Of a stretch of DNA of 64,000 nucleotides, positions 43,594 to 52,708 are shown piece after piece. Numbering within the stretch: position 1 is the first letter of the stretch; every line of letters begins with the position of its first letter. Under the pieces are notes generated by a model. The model was not told where the DNA came from, did not search any database, and worked only from the letters and a program-made list of their open reading frames with translations. The DNA is from Pseudomonadota bacterium. Lineage in GTDB: Bacteria; Pseudomonadota; Gammaproteobacteria; Competibacterales; Competibacteraceae. The stretch lies in NCBI GenBank assembly GCA_022709365.1, contig JAKLIY010000017.1, positions 17,249 through 81,248 on the forward strand, written 5' to 3'. The translations under genes were made by a program, and so were the position numbers.

Positions 43594-43616
43594 ATACTAA
43601 CGTTTTACGTTAGTAT
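43594..43616. promoter_or_regulatory. Perfect palindrome, probable HigA operator
   Basis: Arms ATACTAACGT (43594-43603) and ACGTTAGTAT (43607-43616) are perfect inverted repeats with a 3-base centre, 6 bp upstream of the higB remnant start. Position and symmetry fit an autoregulatory operator for the HigA dimer. It has outlived both genes. Confidence 0.75.
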
Positions 43617-43677
43617 CATCTGCGTTTGCAATGCTTTCACCCTCTGGCAATTTGGATTTTAGGGCGGAAATGATAAC

Positions 43678-43694
43678 GGCCCCGCTGGGGGGCC
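43678..43694 (-). terminator. GC-rich hairpin after the PEP-CTERM gene
   Basis: GGCCCC (43678-43683) pairs with GGGGCC (43689-43694), about 45 bp past the PEP-CTERM stop. On the minus strand it is followed by GTTATCATTT, so it may end that transcript. Confidence 0.5.
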
Positions 43695-43738
43695 GCTATA
43701 TGGAAATGAGGATTTTGCTGCGGTCAGAGGGTTTTGCG

Positions 43739-44485
43739 CTAGGCGCGACGGCGACGCGAGAAGCCGAGACCCACGAGACCAACGCCAATCAGCGCGAGCG
43801 TGGCAGGTTCGGGGACGGTAGCTGTACCTGTATCTACGCCCACGGTGGCGGCAGCGATGAAAGCAATCCCATTTGCATCAACATAACCATTCGATCCGTC
43901 ATTGAACAAGCTTGTGAAACGAATGGTTTGTAGTGTTTCAGAACCGAACTGGCTAGGCAGGTTGTATATCTGCTGGTCTAAACGGAGTTCTCTATTCGTG
44001 GTAGCGCCAGTCGCGCTAAAGGCAGGAATAGCCGTTGTGTTGTCGATAGTGTTGTTGAAAACGTTGTTGAAGTGATCGCGGATGTTGGCACCCTGCACTA
44101 AATCGACCTTGTAGTAAGCGCTGTTTGTGCCGAAGAACTCGACCGAACCGTTGTTGGCACCAAAGGTGCCGAATCCCGAGTTGATCAGCGTGTAGGCTTG
44201 GGTGACACCAACCACGTTGACTGATATGTCAAACACCCCTTCCCAGAGCACCGTGTAATTATCAATATCCACTACCAGATCGAACGGTACACTGTTAAAG
44301 GTTGACGTACTAGGGAATAGTGGATTATAGGCGGAGCCATCGGTAAGAACGCGGATGTCGGCGTTGAGTGTCGGTAACGTTAGCGTGGTGTAGGTGGTGG
44401 CTCGGGCCGGCGCTACCATTCCACCCAATGAAATTGCTAGGGCAGCGGCTACGAGGAGAGGAGAGGAGAGGAGAGAGCGTTTCAT
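43739..44485 (-). CDS. PEP-CTERM sorted secreted protein
   Basis: A 248-residue exported protein with an N-terminal signal peptide (MKRSLLSSPLLVAAALAISL...ARA) and a C-terminal PEP-CTERM sorting tail (VPEPATLALIGVGLVGLGFS then RRRR), the signal recognised by exosortase in exopolysaccharide-producing bacteria. The mature part is a beta-rich domain of unknown function, rich in Thr, Asn, Ser and Val. ATG 44485 is chosen as the start of the signal peptide; the frame is open to 44548. A pentamer repeat (44453-44477) encodes its SLLSSPLL part. A sigma-54 promoter lies about 48 bp upstream. Confidence 0.9.
   Translation of the reverse strand: MKRSLLSSPLLVAAALAISLGGMVAPARATTYTTLTLPTLNADIRVLTDGSAYNPLFPSTSTFNSVPFDLVVDIDNYTVLWEGVFDISVNVVGVTQAYTLINSGFGTFGANNGSVEFFGTNSAYYKVDLVQGANIRDHFNNVFNNTIDNTTAIPAFSATGATTNRELRLDQQIYNLPSQFGSETLQTIRFTSLFNDGSNGYVDANGIAFIAAATVGVDTGTATVPEPATLALIGVGLVGLGFSRRRRA
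44453..44477. repeat. Pentamer repeat (GAGGA x4) in the PEP-CTERM signal-peptide region
   Basis: Four exact tandem GAGGA units (44453-44472) and a partial fifth lie within codons 3-10 of the PEP-CTERM gene. A gain or loss of one unit shifts the reading frame by 5. Confidence 0.9.
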
Positions 44486-44532
44486 GGTTTTAACTCTGAA
44501 AGATTGGTTGCAGGATTGACCGCAGTTTATTA

Positions 44533-44547
44533 GCATGAATAGTGCCA
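44533..44547 (-). promoter_or_regulatory. Sigma-54 promoter for the PEP-CTERM gene
   Basis: On the minus strand TGGCACTATTCATGC matches the -24/-12 consensus (TGGCAC-N5-TTGC), with GG and GC exactly 10 bases apart, about 48 bp before the ATG. It fits the known RpoN control of PEP-CTERM genes in related exopolysaccharide producers. Confidence 0.8.
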
Positions 44548-44755
44548 AATTTTTTATATGATTAAAATCAATGAAATGAATTTAAGCAGCTTTATCACTT
44601 GTAAAATATAACGGTGATCTTTTAATTAGGATTTATTTAACTATTTGATAATTTAGAGATTTTATTGCAGATGCACAATAAAAAATTATTATTTAATCAA
44701 TCAATTGACTGTCAAAAACATATTAAATTTGTGGTATTTGTAAGCTTTAGAGGCT

Positions 44756-44773
44756 GTGTAAAAAAAGCTGACA
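44756..44773. promoter_or_regulatory. 18-bp upstream motif, copy 1 (possible enhancer site)
   Basis: GTGTAAAAAAAGCTGACA, identical to a second copy at 44901, about 210 bp upstream of the sigma-54 promoter. The distance and TGT...ACA outline suit a binding site for a sigma-54 activator such as PrsR. The protein is an inference. Confidence 0.6.
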
Positions 44774-44900
44774 GTGGTTGATATTGGTGCCGGTGTTTTC
44801 CCGCCAATCCATACTGAGCGGAAGCAACGCCTGGGCGGCGCAGCATTCCGTCAATGTAGATTATATAAATAAAATCATCATCTTACTGTTCTTGGAAGCA

Positions 44901-44918
44901 GTGTAAAAAAAGCTGACA
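44901..44918. promoter_or_regulatory. 18-bp upstream motif, copy 2 (possible enhancer site)
   Basis: An exact direct copy of the motif at 44756, 145 bp further from the gene. Apart from these motifs and the sigma-54 promoter, the gene-free stretch 44486-45028 is AT-rich with no open frame or RNA gene that I can see. Confidence 0.6.
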
Positions 44919-45028
44919 ACCGCTATTCCAAGATCAGCGATCTCCCGACTATCAGCTTCAAAAGGAATCAAAGAGGATTGTGGCCCACAGGGCGAATGAG
45001 CGATTTCATCCCCCTGTCGACCGCACGA

Positions 45029-46039
45029 TCAAGCGAAGTGGCGTTGCAGATACCAATCAACGGTTTTGGCGATGCCGGTCTGGAAAGTTTCTAGTGGTTT
45101 CCAGCCCAATTCCCGCTCCATCTTGTCGGCGGCGATAGCGTAGCGCCAGTCATGGCCGGGCCGGTCAGTGACGAAGGTAATCAACCGCTCATGCGGGGCG
45201 TGTTCCGGGCGGTGTTCATCGAGTAACTGGCAGATCAGCCGGGTAATATTAATATTCGCCCATTCATTGCAGCCGCCGATATTGTAGGTTTTACCCAACT
45301 GGCCCCGGCGAATCACCGCATCAATCCCCCGGCAATGATCTTCGACATACAGCCAATCGCGGATATTACTGCCGTCGCCGTAAACCGGAATCGGTTTTTG
45401 CAGCAGGCAGGAACGGATAACGGTTGGGATAAACTTCTCGCCGTGCTGAAACGGGCCGTAGTTATTCGAGCAATTGGTGGTGACGACCGGCAGGCCGTAG
45501 GTGTGGAAATAGGCGCGCACCAGATGATCGGAACCCGCCTTGGAAGCGGAGTAGGGCGAGTTTGGCGCGTAAGGCGTGGTTTCGGTAAACGGCGGATCGT
45601 CGCGGTTGAGGGTTCCATACACCTCGTCGGTGGAAATATGATGGAACCTGAAAGATATATTTGATTTTCTTTCGAGATAAAATTGCCGCGCCGCTTCCAG
45701 CAAGGTGAAGGTGCCGACCAGATTGGTTTGCACGAAAGCCGCCGGCCCGGTGATTGAGCGGTCTACATGACTCTCGGCGGCGAAGTGAGTGATGGTGTCG
45801 ATCTGATGTTCGCGCAGCAGGCGATCGATCAGCGCCCGGTCGCAGATGTCGCCTTGGACGAAAAGATGCCGGGCGGGATCGGGCAAGTCGCGCAGGTTGT
45901 CCAGCGAACCGGCGTAGGTCAGCAAGTCGAGATTGACAATGCGAATCTCCGGATCAGAGGCCAGCCAATGGCGGACAAAGTTGCAGCCAATGAAGCCGGC
46001 GCCGCCGGTCACGAGTACGTTATGCGGATGATGTTCCAT
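45029..46039 (-). CDS. rfbB: dTDP-glucose 4,6-dehydratase
   Basis: RfbB/RmlB converts dTDP-glucose to dTDP-4-keto-6-deoxyglucose on the way to dTDP-rhamnose and other deoxysugars of O-antigen or exopolysaccharide. The 336-residue extended SDR has the NAD motif [38 protein letters not shown], the Thr-Asp-Glu and Tyr-x-x-x-Lys catalytic groups ([31 protein letters not shown]), and the C-terminal [20 protein letters not shown]. Other rml genes are not nearby. It lies 9 bp after xthA in the same direction and ends close to the PEP-CTERM regulatory region. Confidence 0.96.
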   Translation of the reverse strand: MEHHPHNVLVTGGAGFIGCNFVRHWLASDPEIRIVNLDLLTYAGSLDNLRDLPDPARHLFVQGDICDRALIDRLLREHQIDTITHFAAESHVDRSITGPAAFVQTNLVGTFTLLEAARQFYLERKSNISFRFHHISTDEVYGTLNRDDPPFTETTPYAPNSPYSASKAGSDHLVRAYFHTYGLPVVTTNCSNNYGPFQHGEKFIPTVIRSCLLQKPIPVYGDGSNIRDWLYVEDHCRGIDAVIRRGQLGKTYNIGGCNEWANINITRLICQLLDEHRPEHAPHERLITFVTDRPGHDWRYAIAADKMERELGWKPLETFQTGIAKTVDWYLQRHFA

Positions 46040-46048
46040 GATCAGGTC

Positions 46049-46849
46049 TCAAAGGTCAGGGGTAATGCGGAATTCGGCAACGACCGGCGCATGATCAGAC
46101 GGGCGCTCCAGGCGGCGCGGGGCCGGGTCGATCCAGCAAGCGGTGCAAACCGCAGCCAGCGCTGGACTGACGAGAAGATGGTCGATGCGCAGGCCCATAT
46201 TTCGACGGAAGGCGGCGGCCCGGTAATCCCACTGGGTGAAACTGCGTTCTGCCTGGGGAAACAGGCGGAAGGCGTCTTTCAATCCCAAGTTCAGCAATCG
46301 TTGGAACGCTGCCCGTTCCGGTTCACTACAGAGTACTTGCCCGGCCCAGGCGACGGGATCATGCACATCGCGGTCTTCCGGGGCAATGTTGTAATCGCCG
46401 AGGACGATCAGTCGAGGATAGTGCGCCTGTTCCGTTTCGATCCAGGCAGTGAGTCGGTCCAGCCAGGCCAGTTTGTAGGCGTATTTATCCGAGCCGACCG
46501 CCTGGCCGTTGGGAATGTAAAGATTTAGCACTCGCACACCGCCGATGGTCGCGCCTAGCACCCGCCGCTGTGGGTCATCCAGGCCCGGCAGGTCGGTCAC
46601 GAGGTCCACGGCGGGCAACCGGCTGAGGAGCGCTACGCCATTGTAGGTTTTCTGCCCGGAAAAGAGGGATTGGTAACCGGCGTTGGCGATGTCCAGCGTC
46701 GGGAAATCCGCATCGGGCAACTTGGTTTCCTGCAAGGCCAGGATGTCCGGCTGCTGCTGGCCTAACCAGTCAAGCACCTGCGGCAGGCGGACTTTCAGGG
46801 AATTGACATTCCAGGTCGCAATGCGCAAAAGGGGCGTTTGCAGCGGCAT
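46049..46849 (-). CDS. xthA: Exodeoxyribonuclease III
   Basis: A 266-residue AP endonuclease/3'-5' exonuclease of the EEP family, for base-excision repair. Family motifs: [34 protein letters not shown] (metal-binding Glu), [19 protein letters not shown], and the C-terminal [11 protein letters not shown] then [12 protein letters not shown] with the catalytic His. ATG 46849 is chosen; the extra TTG start at 46858 adds only three residues. It is followed by rfbB with a 9-bp gap. Confidence 0.95.
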   Translation of the reverse strand: MPLQTPLLRIATWNVNSLKVRLPQVLDWLGQQQPDILALQETKLPDADFPTLDIANAGYQSLFSGQKTYNGVALLSRLPAVDLVTDLPGLDDPQRRVLGATIGGVRVLNLYIPNGQAVGSDKYAYKLAWLDRLTAWIETEQAHYPRLIVLGDYNIAPEDRDVHDPVAWAGQVLCSEPERAAFQRLLNLGLKDAFRLFPQAERSFTQWDYRAAAFRRNMGLRIDHLLVSPALAAVCTACWIDPAPRRLERPSDHAPVVAEFRITPDL

Positions 46850-47016
46850 GACGCTCAACCAATGGGTGGGGCGGGAGTGGATCAGGATTTTTTTGCATCA
46901 ACATCCGAAGAGTAACCGGGAAGGAAACGCGATGCAAAAGCAGTGTGCGCCGAAGCGCAGACCCCTCTCTGCTGGCTCTGGGTTACAATGAGTGCGCCTG
47001 TTGGGGGCGAAGGTTA

Positions 47017-47035
47017 CGCCAAATTTTCTTTGGCG
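47017..47035. promoter_or_regulatory. Hairpin/palindrome upstream of hupE
   Basis: CGCCAAA (47017-47023) and TTTGGCG (47029-47035) form a perfect 7-bp inverted repeat 33 bp before the hupE ATG. It could be a regulator operator or a leader hairpin. I cannot assign a regulator. Confidence 0.35.
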
Positions 47036-47068
47036 CGGATTGAAACATCACTTGGGGAGATCGCGCAG

Positions 47069-47656
47069 ATGCAAACACCGTTAAGCAAATGGGGATGGAT
47101 CGCTTTGGCGTTGCTGGGCGTGAGCGGCGCAGCGCAGGCGCATACGCCGGGACTGCCGCACATGGATTTCGCTACTGGCCTGGCGCATCCCTTCAGCGGA
47201 CTGGACCACATCCTGGCCATGGTGGCGGTCGGGCTGTGGGCGGCGCAACTGGGAGGGCGCGCGCTGTGGCTCGTGCCGCTGACTTTCGTGCTGACCATGG
47301 CGGCGGGCGGAGCGCTGGGTTTTCTGGGTCTGCCGCTGCCGTATGTGGAACTGGGCATTGCCGGTTCGGTGCTGATCCTGGGCGTACTGGTGGCGCTGGC
47401 CTCGCGCCTGCCGCTGGCGGCGAGCATGGCGCTGGTGGGCGTATTCGCCCTGTTTCATGGGTACGCGCATGGCGCGGAAATGGCCGTGGAGGCCAGCGCA
47501 TTGTGGTACAGCCTGGGTTTCATGCTGGCGACGGCGACCTTGCACGCCAGCGGCATTGGCCTGGCGCTGGCAGCCCGGCAGGGTTGGCCGGCGCAGCTAT
47601 TGCGGGTTGGCGGCGCGGCGATTGCGGCCAGCGGTGTCTGGCTGCTGGCAGCGTAA
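47069..47656 (+). CDS. hupE: HupE/UreJ family nickel/cobalt transporter-like protein
   Basis: A 195-residue membrane protein with a signal-like start ([20 protein letters not shown] then AAQAHTPGL) and about six hydrophobic segments. The family motif is in [20 protein letters not shown], with the histidines thought to bind nickel, and a second His-rich spot is [13 protein letters not shown]. HupE proteins serve nickel supply for hydrogenase or urease. ATG 47069 has a GGGGAG ribosome site. It is followed by hypB and hypA in the same direction, which supports the nickel role. Confidence 0.9.
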   Translation: MQTPLSKWGWIALALLGVSGAAQAHTPGLPHMDFATGLAHPFSGLDHILAMVAVGLWAAQLGGRALWLVPLTFVLTMAAGGALGFLGLPLPYVELGIAGSVLILGVLVALASRLPLAASMALVGVFALFHGYAHGAEMAVEASALWYSLGFMLATATLHASGIGLALAARQGWPAQLLRVGGAAIAASGVWLLAA

Positions 47657-47729
47657 TGTCGTTTCTCTGACGTTCAGCCCTTCTCCCGGACGGGATGAAG
47701 GGCGTTTCACCTTGCGAGGTGTAAAACTT

Positions 47730-48554
47730 ATGTGTGCGACCTGCGGTTGCAGCGACCACGACGCCAGCCTTCATTCTCACGCCCACGATCATGCTCACGG
47801 ACATGACCACGACGCCAGCCGGCGGGTGACCATCGAGCAGGATATTCTGGCCCGCAATGCGGAATTCGCGGCGGAAAACCGGCAATGGTTCGCGGATTCA
47901 GGTGTGTTCGTCCTGAATCTGGTCTCCAGTCCCGGTTCCGGCAAAACGACGCTGCTGGCCCGAACGGTTCAGGCGCTGCACATGGAATTCCCGGTGGCGG
48001 TGATTGGCGGTGACCAGCAGACTACCCGCGACGCCGAGCGCATTCAGGCCGCCGGTGCGCCCGCCGTGCAGATCAACACCGGCAAGGGTTGCCATCTCGA
48101 CGCCCACGGGGTCGGCCACGCTCTGGAAACGTTGCCCTTGCCGGAAGGCGGAGTGCTGTTTATCGAAAATGTCGGCAATCTGGTTTGCCCGGCGGATTTT
48201 GATCTCGGCGAGGCGCATAAAGTGTTGGTGCTGTCCGTGACCGAGGGTGAGGACAAGCCGCTGAAGTACGCCAACATGTTCGCTGCTGCCCGGTTGTTGC
48301 TGCTGAACAAGATCGATTTGTTGCCGTATGTCGATTTCGATGTGGAACAGTGCCTGGACTATGCGCGGCGGGTGAATCCCGACGTGCAGATTCTGCAACT
48401 GTCGGCGCGCACCGGCGTCGGTCTGGACGCCTGGCTGGACTGGGTGCGGCAGGGTCAACAACAGGCGCTGGCCGAACAGGTCCGCCGGCTGGAAGCGAAA
48501 CTAGCGACAGTGCGGGCGCGGTTGGCGTGCAACGAGTCGGTCAACCATGCATGA
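47730..48554 (+). CDS. hypB: Hydrogenase nickel incorporation GTPase HypB
   Basis: HypB delivers nickel to NiFe-hydrogenase precursors using GTP. From ATG 47730 the protein is 274 residues: an N-terminal high-affinity metal site MCATCGC, a histidine-rich store ([17 protein letters not shown]), then the GTPase with P-loop [38 protein letters not shown] and [20 protein letters not shown] and the NKID-type box [15 protein letters not shown]. The same frame is open upstream inside hupE but that part is not HypB. It overlaps hypA by 8 bp. Confidence 0.96.
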   Translation: MCATCGCSDHDASLHSHAHDHAHGHDHDASRRVTIEQDILARNAEFAAENRQWFADSGVFVLNLVSSPGSGKTTLLARTVQALHMEFPVAVIGGDQQTTRDAERIQAAGAPAVQINTGKGCHLDAHGVGHALETLPLPEGGVLFIENVGNLVCPADFDLGEAHKVLVLSVTEGEDKPLKYANMFAAARLLLLNKIDLLPYVDFDVEQCLDYARRVNPDVQILQLSARTGVGLDAWLDWVRQGQQQALAEQVRRLEAKLATVRARLACNESVNHA

Positions 48555-48888
48555 AATGGCGTTGGCGGAATCCATTTTGGACATTATCGAAGCAACCGCC
48601 CGTCGCCAGGGCGCGGTCCGGGTACGGGAAGTGCGGCTGGAAATCGGCGAGCTGGCTAATGTCGAAATGACAGCGCTGGAATGCGCTCTGCAAGCGGCGC
48701 TGCGGGATTCGCTGGCTGAGGGGGCGCGCATCGAATGTCTGGTGATTCCCGGCCAGGGGCTTTGTCTGACCTGTGGCGAGACCGTGCCGCTGGCGGCGCT
48801 GTATGATCTCTGTCCCCGCTGTGACGGCTATCCGGTGCAACCGACCAGTGGCCAAGAACTGCGGGTCAAGGATATTCTGGTCGAATAG
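48547..48888 (+). CDS. hypA: Hydrogenase nickel chaperone HypA
   Basis: A 113-residue nickel- and zinc-binding partner of HypB. The nickel site uses the N-terminal [11 protein letters not shown] (His2), and the zinc site has two CxxC pairs in [20 protein letters not shown]. The order hupE-hypB-hypA forms a small maturation operon, but no hydrogenase structural gene lies in the window. The target could be a hydrogenase elsewhere. A short hairpin (AGCCG/CGGCT) follows the stop. Confidence 0.95.
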   Translation: MHEMALAESILDIIEATARRQGAVRVREVRLEIGELANVEMTALECALQAALRDSLAEGARIECLVIPGQGLCLTCGETVPLAALYDLCPRCDGYPVQPTSGQELRVKDILVE

Positions 48889-48953
48889 GGATCAGGATTA
48901 GCCGGATCTCGGCTCACTACCCAAAATTATTGGCCAACGCTCCATGCGATTAA

Positions 48954-49652
<699 letters not shown>

Positions 49653-49731
49653 CTAATTGTTTTTAGTTAAACTATCAAGTTCGAAATTCCCTCTGCCCTA
49701 TACCCGCCGCCGGGTTTGGAGAATTGCCTGA

Positions 49732-50004
49732 ATGGCTCGTATCACTGTTGAAGACTGCCTTAGCCGCGTGGACAACCGCTTTGAACTGGTGCTGGTCGCC
49801 GCTCGCCGCGCCCGCGATCTGGCGCTGGGCCGGGAAGCGCTGGTCCCCTGGGAAAATGACAAACCGACGGTCGTCGCACTGCGCGAGTTAGCCGAAGGCA
49901 AGCTCGATCATCTGCTCAAGGATAAAACCAGCAGCTCCACTCCGCCGGTCAAACCGGCGTCCTCGCCACCGGCGCTCGTTAACCCGTCCGACGAAGCGGA
50001 CTGA
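49732..50004 (+). CDS. rpoZ: RNA polymerase omega subunit
   Basis: A 90-residue omega subunit that helps assemble RNA polymerase and forms part of one ppGpp site. It begins with the standard [20 protein letters not shown] and has the [20 protein letters not shown] stretch; the C-terminal third is Ser/Pro-rich and variable. It lies between gmk and spoT, as in most gammaproteobacteria, so the ppGpp synthase/hydrolase and its target subunit are co-transcribed. Confidence 0.97.
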   Translation: MARITVEDCLSRVDNRFELVLVAARRARDLALGREALVPWENDKPTVVALRELAEGKLDHLLKDKTSSSTPPVKPASSPPALVNPSDEAD

Positions 50005-50025
50005 GGCATCAGGAGAATGAGGGTG

Positions 50026-52221
50026 ATGAGCGCGCCGTTGCGGGATCCGCGAAACGACCTCCAGCCGGGTCGTCAGTTGATCGTCGACGAGGCGTGGCGG
50101 GATGATTTGCATCTGCGCATCGACGATCTGTGCGCCATCACCAGTGAATACCTCGAACCGGCCCAAGTCGAGCAACTACACGAGGCTTGTCATTTCGCCG
50201 CCGAGGCGCACGCCGGCATTTATCGCAAGAGCGGCGAACCCTACATCTTTCACCCCCTGGCGGTGGCCCGCATTCTGGCCAATGTCCGTTTCGATCATGA
50301 AACCTTGCAGGCAGCTTTGCTGCACGATGTCATCGAGGACACCCACTATAACAAGGAGCACCTCAGCAGCCGGTTTGGGCCGGAGGTCGCCGATCTGGTC
50401 GATGGCGTCAGTAAACTGACCCAAATTCAGTTCAACTCCAAGCTGGAGGCGCAGGCCGAGAACTTCCGCAAGATGTTCCTGGCGATGGCCAATGATCTGC
50501 GGGTGATCATGATCAAGCTGGCTGACCGGCTGCACAATATGCGCACACTCGGCGCCATGCGCCCGGAATCCCGCCGCCGCATCGCTCGGGAAACGTTGGA
50601 GATTTACGCGCCGATCGCCGGTCGGCTGGGTATGAACCATCTGCGCCAGGAGCTGGAAGATCTCGGTTTAAGTCACTTGCATCCGCTGCGTTATCGGGTC
50701 CTGCAGGATGCGGTGCGCAAGCTGAGCGGTAATCGTCACGAGATTATCAGCCAACTGGAAACCCGTATCGATGCCCGGTTGCGCGACGAAAACATTTCGG
50801 CCCGGGTGATGGGGCGCGGTAAGCATTTGTGGGGCATCTACCAGAAGATGCGGGATAAGCGCCTGCCGTTTCGGGAAGTCCACGATGTTTACGCCGTGCG
50901 GATTATTGTCGATACGGCGGACACCTGCTATCGGGCGCTAGGGGCGATGCATAGCCTGTATAAACCGATCATGGGCCGTTTCAAGGACTACGTCGCCATT
51001 CCCAAAGCGAACGGTTATCAGTCGCTGCATACCGTGCTGTTTGGCCCCAACGGCGTTCCCATTGAAGTGCAAATTCGCACCGAGGACATGCATATCATGG
51101 CTGAAGTCGGGGTCGCCGCACACTGGCGCTATAAATCCGGCGGCGACAGTCAGGGTAACTATGCTCAACAGCGCGCCCGCGAATGGTTGCGGAGACTGCT
51201 GGACATGCAACGCCGGGCCGGCAATCCGGTCGAGTTTCTGGAAAGCGTCAAGGTCGATCTGTTCCCGGACGAGATCTATGTGTTTACCCCGCGCGGTGAG
51301 ATTATCGAATTGCCACGCGGCGCGACCGCGGTCGATTTCGCCTACGCCATCCATTCCGATGTCGGCAACACCTGCGTAGGTGCCAAGATCGACCGGCGAC
51401 TGGCGCCGCTGCGTACCCCGCTGACCACCGGCCAGACCGTTGAGGTGATTATTACGCCCACCGCCCGGCCCAATCCGGCCTGGTTGAATTTTGTGGTTAC
51501 CGCCAAGGCTCGCGCCAGCATTCGTCATTACCTCAAACATCTGCAACGTGAAGAAGCGATTCTGCTTGGCAAGCGACTGCTGGAAAAGGCCCTTGCGGGC
51601 CACGTCAGCGGTCTGAGCGAACTGCCGGCCCAGCGAATTGAGCGGCTGGTTCAGGATCTGGGATTGAGCGGTTTCGGCGACCTGCTGGCCGAAATTGGCC
51701 TGGGTAACCGGGTGGCGGCGCTGTTCGTCAAGCGACTGTTGCCGGAGGGAGAGGAGATGGTTACGCCGGACACTAACGCTCAGCCGTTGCTGATCAAGGG
51801 CGCGGAGGGGACGGTGGTCAGCTTTGGCAAATGCTGCCGGCCGCTGCCGGGCGATGCGATTATCGGTTATCTCAACGCCGGACGCGGGATTGTGATTCAC
51901 CGCGACAGTTGCAAGAACGTCGCCAGCTATAAGAAAAATCCCGACAAATGGATCGAAGTGGAATGGGAGCGGAACATCAGCGCTGACTTTGCGGCGGAGT
52001 TGCGGCTCGATGTCGCGAATAAGCGCGGGGTATTGGCTACGCTCGCCGCAGCGATTTCCACGACCGACACCAATATTGAAACGATTAATACGTCGGAACG
52101 GGATGGCAACACGACGACTGTTCATCTGCTGCTGGATGTCCGGGACCGCGCTCATCTGGCGCGGGTCATCCGGCGGTTGCGCACGCTGCCCGAAGTGCTG
52201 AAGTTAGCCCGTCGCGGCTAA
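50026..52221 (+). CDS. spoT: Bifunctional (p)ppGpp synthetase/hydrolase SpoT
   Basis: SpoT makes and destroys ppGpp in response to nutrient stress. In the 731-residue protein the HD hydrolase domain is intact ([35 protein letters not shown]). The synthetase domain ([20 protein letters not shown]), TGS domain ([20 protein letters not shown]) and C-terminal ACT domain ([20 protein letters not shown]) follow in order. The hydrolase motif HDxxED is present, so it is SpoT and not RelA. ATG 50026 has AGGAGA at good spacing; an in-frame ATG at 50017 is the alternative. Confidence 0.96.
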   Translation: MSAPLRDPRNDLQPGRQLIVDEAWRDDLHLRIDDLCAITSEYLEPAQVEQLHEACHFAAEAHAGIYRKSGEPYIFHPLAVARILANVRFDHETLQAALLHDVIEDTHYNKEHLSSRFGPEVADLVDGVSKLTQIQFNSKLEAQAENFRKMFLAMANDLRVIMIKLADRLHNMRTLGAMRPESRRRIARETLEIYAPIAGRLGMNHLRQELEDLGLSHLHPLRYRVLQDAVRKLSGNRHEIISQLETRIDARLRDENISARVMGRGKHLWGIYQKMRDKRLPFREVHDVYAVRIIVDTADTCYRALGAMHSLYKPIMGRFKDYVAIPKANGYQSLHTVLFGPNGVPIEVQIRTEDMHIMAEVGVAAHWRYKSGGDSQGNYAQQRAREWLRRLLDMQRRAGNPVEFLESVKVDLFPDEIYVFTPRGEIIELPRGATAVDFAYAIHSDVGNTCVGAKIDRRLAPLRTPLTTGQTVEVIITPTARPNPAWLNFVVTAKARASIRHYLKHLQREEAILLGKRLLEKALAGHVSGLSELPAQRIERLVQDLGLSGFGDLLAEIGLGNRVAALFVKRLLPEGEEMVTPDTNAQPLLIKGAEGTVVSFGKCCRPLPGDAIIGYLNAGRGIVIHRDSCKNVASYKKNPDKWIEVEWERNISADFAAELRLDVANKRGVLATLAAAISTTDTNIETINTSERDGNTTTVHLLLDVRDRAHLARVIRRLRTLPEVLKLARRG

Positions 52222-52224
52222 GCC

Positions 52225-52260
52225 CCTCACCCCAGCCCTCCCCACCGGCGAGAGGGCGAT
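52225..52260. repeat. CCCTCACCCC-type intergenic repeat
   Basis: The gap between spoT and ridA is filled by CCCCTCACCCCAGCCCTCCC followed by a CGGCGAGAGGGCG tail, a short pyrimidine-rich REP-like sequence. It is related in style to the CTCTCCC hairpins at 30079. Confidence 0.5.
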
Positions 52261-52280
52261 TTGCCAGGAGTACCTCAGCG

Positions 52281-52667
52281 ATGCCCCGAGAAATGATCAA
52301 CACCGATCAAGCCCCTGCGGCTATTGGGACTTATTCCCAGGCGGTCAAGGTGGGCAACACGGTCTACCTGTCCGGTCAGATTCCGCTCGATCCCGCCACC
52401 ATGCAGTTGGCGGAGGGGGGGATGGAGGCGCAGATTCGCCGGGTATTCGACAATCTGGCAGCGGTGGCTCGCGCCAGTGGCGGCAGTCTGGCCGATACTG
52501 TCAAGCTCAACGTATTCCTGACCGACCTCGGCCATTTCGCGCTGGTGAATCAGATCATGGCGGCGTATTTCCAGGAACCCTATCCCGCCAGAGCGGCGAT
52601 CGGTGTTGCAGCGTTGCCGCGCGGCGCGCAGGTGGAAATGGACGCGGTGCTGGCGCTGGACGAGTAG
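52281..52667 (+). CDS. ridA: RidA family enamine/imine deaminase
   Basis: A 128-residue trimeric deaminase that hydrolyses reactive enamine/imine intermediates made by PLP enzymes. Family stretches are [40 protein letters not shown], and the catalytic-arginine motif [20 protein letters not shown]. It lies between spoT and recG in the order normal for this bacterial class. Confidence 0.95.
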   Translation: MPREMINTDQAPAAIGTYSQAVKVGNTVYLSGQIPLDPATMQLAEGGMEAQIRRVFDNLAAVARASGGSLADTVKLNVFLTDLGHFALVNQIMAAYFQEPYPARAAIGVAALPRGAQVEMDAVLALDE

Positions 52668-52708
52668 CATCCGCCAACTTTCTGCCTCCGCTCTTCCTGG
52701 TTAACGGA

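Noticed and set aside
44756..44918. Pair of 18-bp repeats as ends of a mobile element
   Set aside because: They are direct, not inverted, with no gene between them and no target duplication seen; a regulatory role fits better.
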